Translations under genes and position numbers: made by a program
The notes under the pieces: generated by a model
What the model was told of the DNA's origin: nothing
The model's database searches: none
The model's input: the letters and a program-made list of their open reading frames with translations, nothing else
Shown: positions 6,864-9,500 of the stretch, in pieces
Numbering within the stretch: position 1 is the stretch's first letter
Layout: each line of letters starts with the position of its first letter
Assembly: GCA_946479335.1 (NCBI GenBank)
Contig: CAMLFP010000212.1
Location: 1-9,500, forward strand
DNA length: 9,500 nucleotides
From: an uncultured Archangium sp.
GTDB taxonomy: Bacteria; Myxococcota; Myxococcia; Myxococcales; Myxococcaceae
Reading direction: 5' to 3'

Positions 6864-6896
6864 GCGTTGAACGCTTGAGTCGGGTGGTGCTATCCG
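6864..6896 (+). promoter_or_regulatory. Candidate promoter for the lipoprotein gene
   Basis: TTGAAC (6867-6872) and TGCTATCCG (extended -10, 6888-6896, hexamer 6891-6896) are 18 bases apart, the best -35/-10 pair in the window. An 11-bp palindrome GCGTT-G-AACGC (6864-6874) covers the -35 and could be an operator. Transcription would start near 6902-6904, leaving a leader of about 55 bases before ATG 6957. A GGGG at 6945-6948 is a weak ribosome site eight bases before that ATG. Confidence 0.45.
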
Positions 6897-6919
6897 CGCC
6901 GGGGCGCCGACCGGCGCGG
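6894..6919 (+). other. Perfect 9-bp GC hairpin / dyad between kinase and lipoprotein genes
   Basis: CCGCGCCGG (6894-6902) and CCGGCGCGG (6911-6919) pair perfectly around an 8-base loop. The arm overlaps the end of the proposed -10 and the predicted transcription start. As RNA it could slow transcription leaving the kinase gene, but no U-run follows, so it is not a classical intrinsic terminator. As DNA it could be an operator. The right half contains GACCGGCGC (6909-6917), the 9-mer also present at the kinase promoter. Confidence 0.5.
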
Positions 6920-6956
6920 TGGGGCAGCACAACTTCCTGACTTCGGGGTTTCACAC

Positions 6957-9500
6957 ATGACGAGATTGAATTGGCTGGTGGCAGTGGGAGCCGCGGCGCT
7001 GGTGGCCTGCAGCGGCACGGGTGGGACCGGCGGCATCACCGGCACCCTGACGGTGGCGGGCGCGAAGAAGGCCGACGTGTCGGTCGATCTCCTCGGCCCG
7101 GTGACGCGCGGTGCGGTGACCGACGCGAATGGCGCCTTCGCCTTCAACGGGCTGCCCGACGGCGACTTCGTGGTGCGCGCCTCGGTGCCCGGTACGCGCG
7201 AGGGCACGCGGGTCGCGAGCGTCACCATCAAGGGCGGCAAGTCGTCAGCGTCGCCCACGCTGGCCTTCACCACGGAGACGCCGGTGACCATCTCCGGGCA
7301 CATCGTCTTCAGCGACGGGTCTGACGCGACGGGCGTGGTGGTGACGGCCGCGGGCCCGGTGACGCAGGTGACGACCGCGGGCGCGGGCGGCGCGTTCTCG
7401 TTCGCCGGAGTGCCGCCCGGTGGCTACGTGTTGAGCGCCGACGTCGCCGACACGCGCGAGCAGCACCTCTCGGTGGGCGCCAACGCGGTGGCGGATCTCG
7501 ACGTGGGCAACCTCACCTTCACGCCGTCGGGCCGCGTGCCGGGCACGGTGACCTTCAACGGTGCGCCGGCGTCGGCGGTGCAGATCGTGGTGACGGGCAC
7601 CTCGCTCGCCGTCACCTCCGGAGACCAGGGGCAGTTCGAATTCGCGAGCGTACCGACCGGTGCGCAGACGTTGTTGGCGCGCGTCGGCGAGGCGCCGTTC
7701 TTCCGCTCCGCGATGGCCACTGTCACCGTGACCCGCGGTGAGAACGCTGCGGTCGCGCTGACGTTGACCGACGACCCGCTGCCCACCGGCACCGTGAGCG
7801 GCAAGCTCACCTTCGAGACGGGCAGCAACTCGCCGTCGACCATCACCATCGCCGCGGCGGGCACCTCGTTCACCACCCACCCGTCGCTGACCGGCGACTT
7901 CTCGTTCGACCTCCCGGTGGGCAATCACCGCATCACCGCGACCGCGCCGCACTACGCGACGCAGACGCTGGGCACGGTCACCGTCAGCCGGGGGCAGACC
8001 ACGTGGCTCCCTGAGAAGCTGCTCTCGTTCTTCGTGCCGGTGTTCACCAACACCGCGGGCAACGGCGTGTTCGTCGACGAGATCTATGACGACGAATCTG
8101 CGGGCGGCCCGCCGACGCACACCTTCCAGCTCATCTCGCTCTGCGAGAACGCCATCTATTACCCCTACGGTGAAGGCGGGGAGTGGGACTGCACCGCGTA
8201 CAGCCTCCGGGTGCTGAACCTCGCGACCGCCGAGCTGACGCCGGTGTACTTCGGGCAGGTCGCCAACCCGGTGCTCTCGCCCGACGGCAAGTACGTGGCG
8301 TGGGTGAGCCAGGATGCGTTGTGGGTGTTCACCATCGCGACGCGCACCACGAAGTCGTACGCGCTGCCCACCGAAGACGAGAGCTGGCGCTTCAACTTCG
8401 AGCACTTCGGCCGCACCGACGACAACATCTCCATCGGCTCCGACTCCTACTACTGGGCGCCGTCTGGCTCCGGAGTGAACAATGGTGGCCCGGGCCTCGA
8501 GTTCTCGGCCGACGGCCTCGAGGTCTACGTGGCGCGTCGCTTCTATGGCTCCGCCTACGTGAACGGGGGCTACCTGAACGTGCCCGAGATGAGCCGGGTG
8601 ACGCGCGTGACGCTGGCGAGCGGCGCGCTGGTCTCGACGCCGGGCCCGCAGCTGTTCGCGGACGGCGGCGTCGCCTTCGGCTTCGTCACGGGCATGGAGT
8701 ACTTCAGCAGCAAGCAGTGGCTCTGGCAGGGTGACTCGGGCGACGGCGGCACCGAGCTGCACGCCTTCACTTCAGGCGTGAGCACCACCGTCTTCGCGGG
8801 CACCTCGGGCGGCTACAGCTCGTCTCCGGTGCCCTCCCAGTGGTCGACCACCACCGACGGCGGGGCGCAGCTCGCGGTGTTCGCACCCGGGGCGACCACG
8901 CCGGTCATCGTGCAGGGCATCGAGGGCAGCGTGGAGTCTGCTGGCTTGTTCGGCTCACGCAGGTTCCCCATCTTCACCGGCACGTTCTCGTACGAGGACG
9001 GCGGCAGTGAGATCAAGTCGTTGCTCGTCAACTCCGCCACCGGTGAGTCGATGGTGTTCGACCCCGCGACGCAGGGCTACGCCTTCAACCCCGACGAGTC
9101 GGCGCTCGCGTACACCACCGCCTTCACGCTGGCCGACGGCGGCACCGGGTTCCGCGGGTGGTTCCAGCCGCTCCCCATCACTGCCCCGGCCACGATGTTC
9201 GTGGAGCGCGATGCGCCGTTCTCCATCGTCGGGTGGCTCAGCAGCTCGACGACGTACGGCTTCGTCGGCTCGCTCGACCCCGCGGTCGGCGGCACGCTGC
9301 TGGTGGCGACCAACGGCGCGTTGACCTCCGCGGAGCAGTCGCCTCCGGGTGACCCGTTCACCTCCGTCCCCGGCACGGTGCTCCAGCGCACGAGCGCGGG
9401 GTGGCGGGCGTTCATCGGCGATGGGCTGCAGACCCTCTCGGTGCCGACCTCGACGCCGGTCAGCCCCGTGTGCGCGCCGTATTGGTACTCGGGCGCCGGG
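6957..9500 (+). CDS. Lipoprotein with four tandem Ig-like/CarboxypepD_reg-like domains and a beta-propeller region (3' end outside window)
   Basis: The frame is open for 848 codons from ATG 6957 to the right edge with no stop, so the C terminus is missing. Residues 1-17 are a short signal peptide ending in lipobox LVAC, with C18 the lipidated cysteine, then a Gly/Thr tether (SGTGGTGG). Four tandem ~80-residue domains follow (about 26-107, 108-189, 190-273, 274-357), each with the carboxypeptidase-regulatory-like signature: FAFNGLPDG, FSFAGVPPG, FEFASVPTG and FSFDLPVG. From about 358 on, strands resembling TolB/WD40-type propeller blades occur: LSPDGKYVAWV (440-450), FSADGLEVYVA (516-526) and FNPDESALAYT (710-720). 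DGG turns recur with D at 569, 596, 634, 681 and 727. It is probably an envelope or surface lipoprotein; the Ig-like domains suggest a stalk presenting the propeller. No enzymatic residues are recognised and its target is unknown. It lies 104 bases after the kinase and has its own likely promoter. Confidence 0.85.
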   Translation, partial: MTRLNWLVAVGAAALVACSGTGGTGGITGTLTVAGAKKADVSVDLLGPVTRGAVTDANGAFAFNGLPDGDFVVRASVPGTREGTRVASVTIKGGKSSASPTLAFTTETPVTISGHIVFSDGSDATGVVVTAAGPVTQVTTAGAGGAFSFAGVPPGGYVLSADVADTREQHLSVGANAVADLDVGNLTFTPSGRVPGTVTFNGAPASAVQIVVTGTSLAVTSGDQGQFEFASVPTGAQTLLARVGEAPFFRSAMATVTVTRGENAAVALTLTDDPLPTGTVSGKLTFETGSNSPSTITIAAAGTSFTTHPSLTGDFSFDLPVGNHRITATAPHYATQTLGTVTVSRGQTTWLPEKLLSFFVPVFTNTAGNGVFVDEIYDDESAGGPPTHTFQLISLCENAIYYPYGEGGEWDCTAYSLRVLNLATAELTPVYFGQVANPVLSPDGKYVAWVSQDALWVFTIATRTTKSYALPTEDESWRFNFEHFGRTDDNISIGSDSYYWAPSGSGVNNGGPGLEFSADGLEVYVARRFYGSAYVNGGYLNVPEMSRVTRVTLASGALVSTPGPQLFADGGVAFGFVTGMEYFSSKQWLWQGDSGDGGTELHAFTSGVSTTVFAGTSGGYSSSPVPSQWSTTTDGGAQLAVFAPGATTPVIVQGIEGSVESAGLFGSRRFPIFTGTFSYEDGGSEIKSLLVNSATGESMVFDPATQGYAFNPDESALAYTTAFTLADGGTGFRGWFQPLPITAPATMFVERDAPFSIVGWLSSSTTYGFVGSLDPAVGGTLLVATNGALTSAEQSPPGDPFTSVPGTVLQRTSAGWRAFIGDGLQTLSVPTSTPVSPVCAPYWYSGAG
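7032..8027 (+). repeat. Four tandem ~80-residue beta-sandwich repeats within the lipoprotein
   Basis: Each unit runs from a G-x-(V/I/L)-x-(F/V) opening strand, through a variable loop, to a G-x-F-x-F-x-x-x-P-x-G core and a closing T-V-T-V/L-type strand. Repeat boundaries are near residues 26, 108, 190, 274 and 357. The fourth unit lacks the residue between F and P (FSFDLPVG). DNA identity between units is low, so the array is old and kept by selection on the protein. Confidence 0.75.

Noticed and set aside
4906..6954. 682-codon antisense open frame
   Set aside because: It lies opposite marC and a clear kinase gene, and its product is dominated by Arg, His, Leu, Gly and Asp, as expected from the mirror of G/C third positions. 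It has no recognisable domain.
7245..8762. 505-codon antisense open frame
   Set aside because: It is Arg-rich and low in complexity, opposite a frame with lipobox, four tandem domains and propeller motifs that runs 848 codons without a stop.
1..9500. CRISPR array, tRNA, rRNA, transposase, integrase or phage genes
   Set aside because: No regularly spaced short repeats, cloverleaf, mobile-element gene or terminal repeats were seen. Genes are contiguous with uniform codon use, giving no sign of recent transfer.

Overview
The window is very G+C-rich, and third codon positions are almost always G or C. It holds no tRNA, rRNA, CRISPR array or insertion sequence that I can see. The gene types point to a myxobacterium (Myxococcota): a hybrid histidine kinase, a membrane serine/threonine kinase with a catalytic loop reading HRDVTPHN, a proline-rich linker dotted with DAG, outside PEGA-like domains, and large secreted repeat proteins. 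The taxonomic call is inference from gene style, not from a marker gene. All six genes lie on the + strand and are densely packed.

Layout. (1) Positions 2-436 are the 3' end of a hybrid histidine kinase: the last strand of the ATPase domain, then a complete receiver domain. (2) Positions 547-3678 encode a secreted 1043-residue right-handed beta-helix protein made of two complete tandem copies of one ~510-residue module. (3) Positions 3725-4432 encode a DPM1-type polyprenol-phosphate mannosyltransferase. Its stop overlaps the start of (4) a MarC-family inner-membrane protein (4432-5055), so the two form a translationally coupled pair. (5) Positions 5086-6852 encode a PknB-type membrane Ser/Thr kinase with two PEGA-like C-terminal domains. 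(6) From 6957 to the right edge runs an unfinished lipoprotein gene. It encodes four tandem carboxypeptidase-regulatory-like (Ig-like) domains followed by a beta-propeller-like region.

The genes do not form one obvious pathway. The shared theme is the cell envelope and signalling: a secreted beta-helix protein, a lipid-linked sugar donor synthase, a membrane protein, a receptor-like kinase and a surface lipoprotein.

The short intergenic gaps are the least ordinary part. Each of the four non-overlapping gene starts has an extended -10-like element (TGnTAnnnn or close to it) upstream. Two of these lie only 9-10 bases before an ATG with no Shine-Dalgarno, which suggests leaderless transcripts. 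The mannosyltransferase start codon lies inside one arm of a perfect 9-bp inverted repeat that brackets its -10. A 9-mer, GACCGGCGC, occurs twice with an 18-bp period at the kinase promoter and once more at the lipoprotein promoter. These are readings by eye and need statistical and experimental tests. I see no convincing new multi-gene system.
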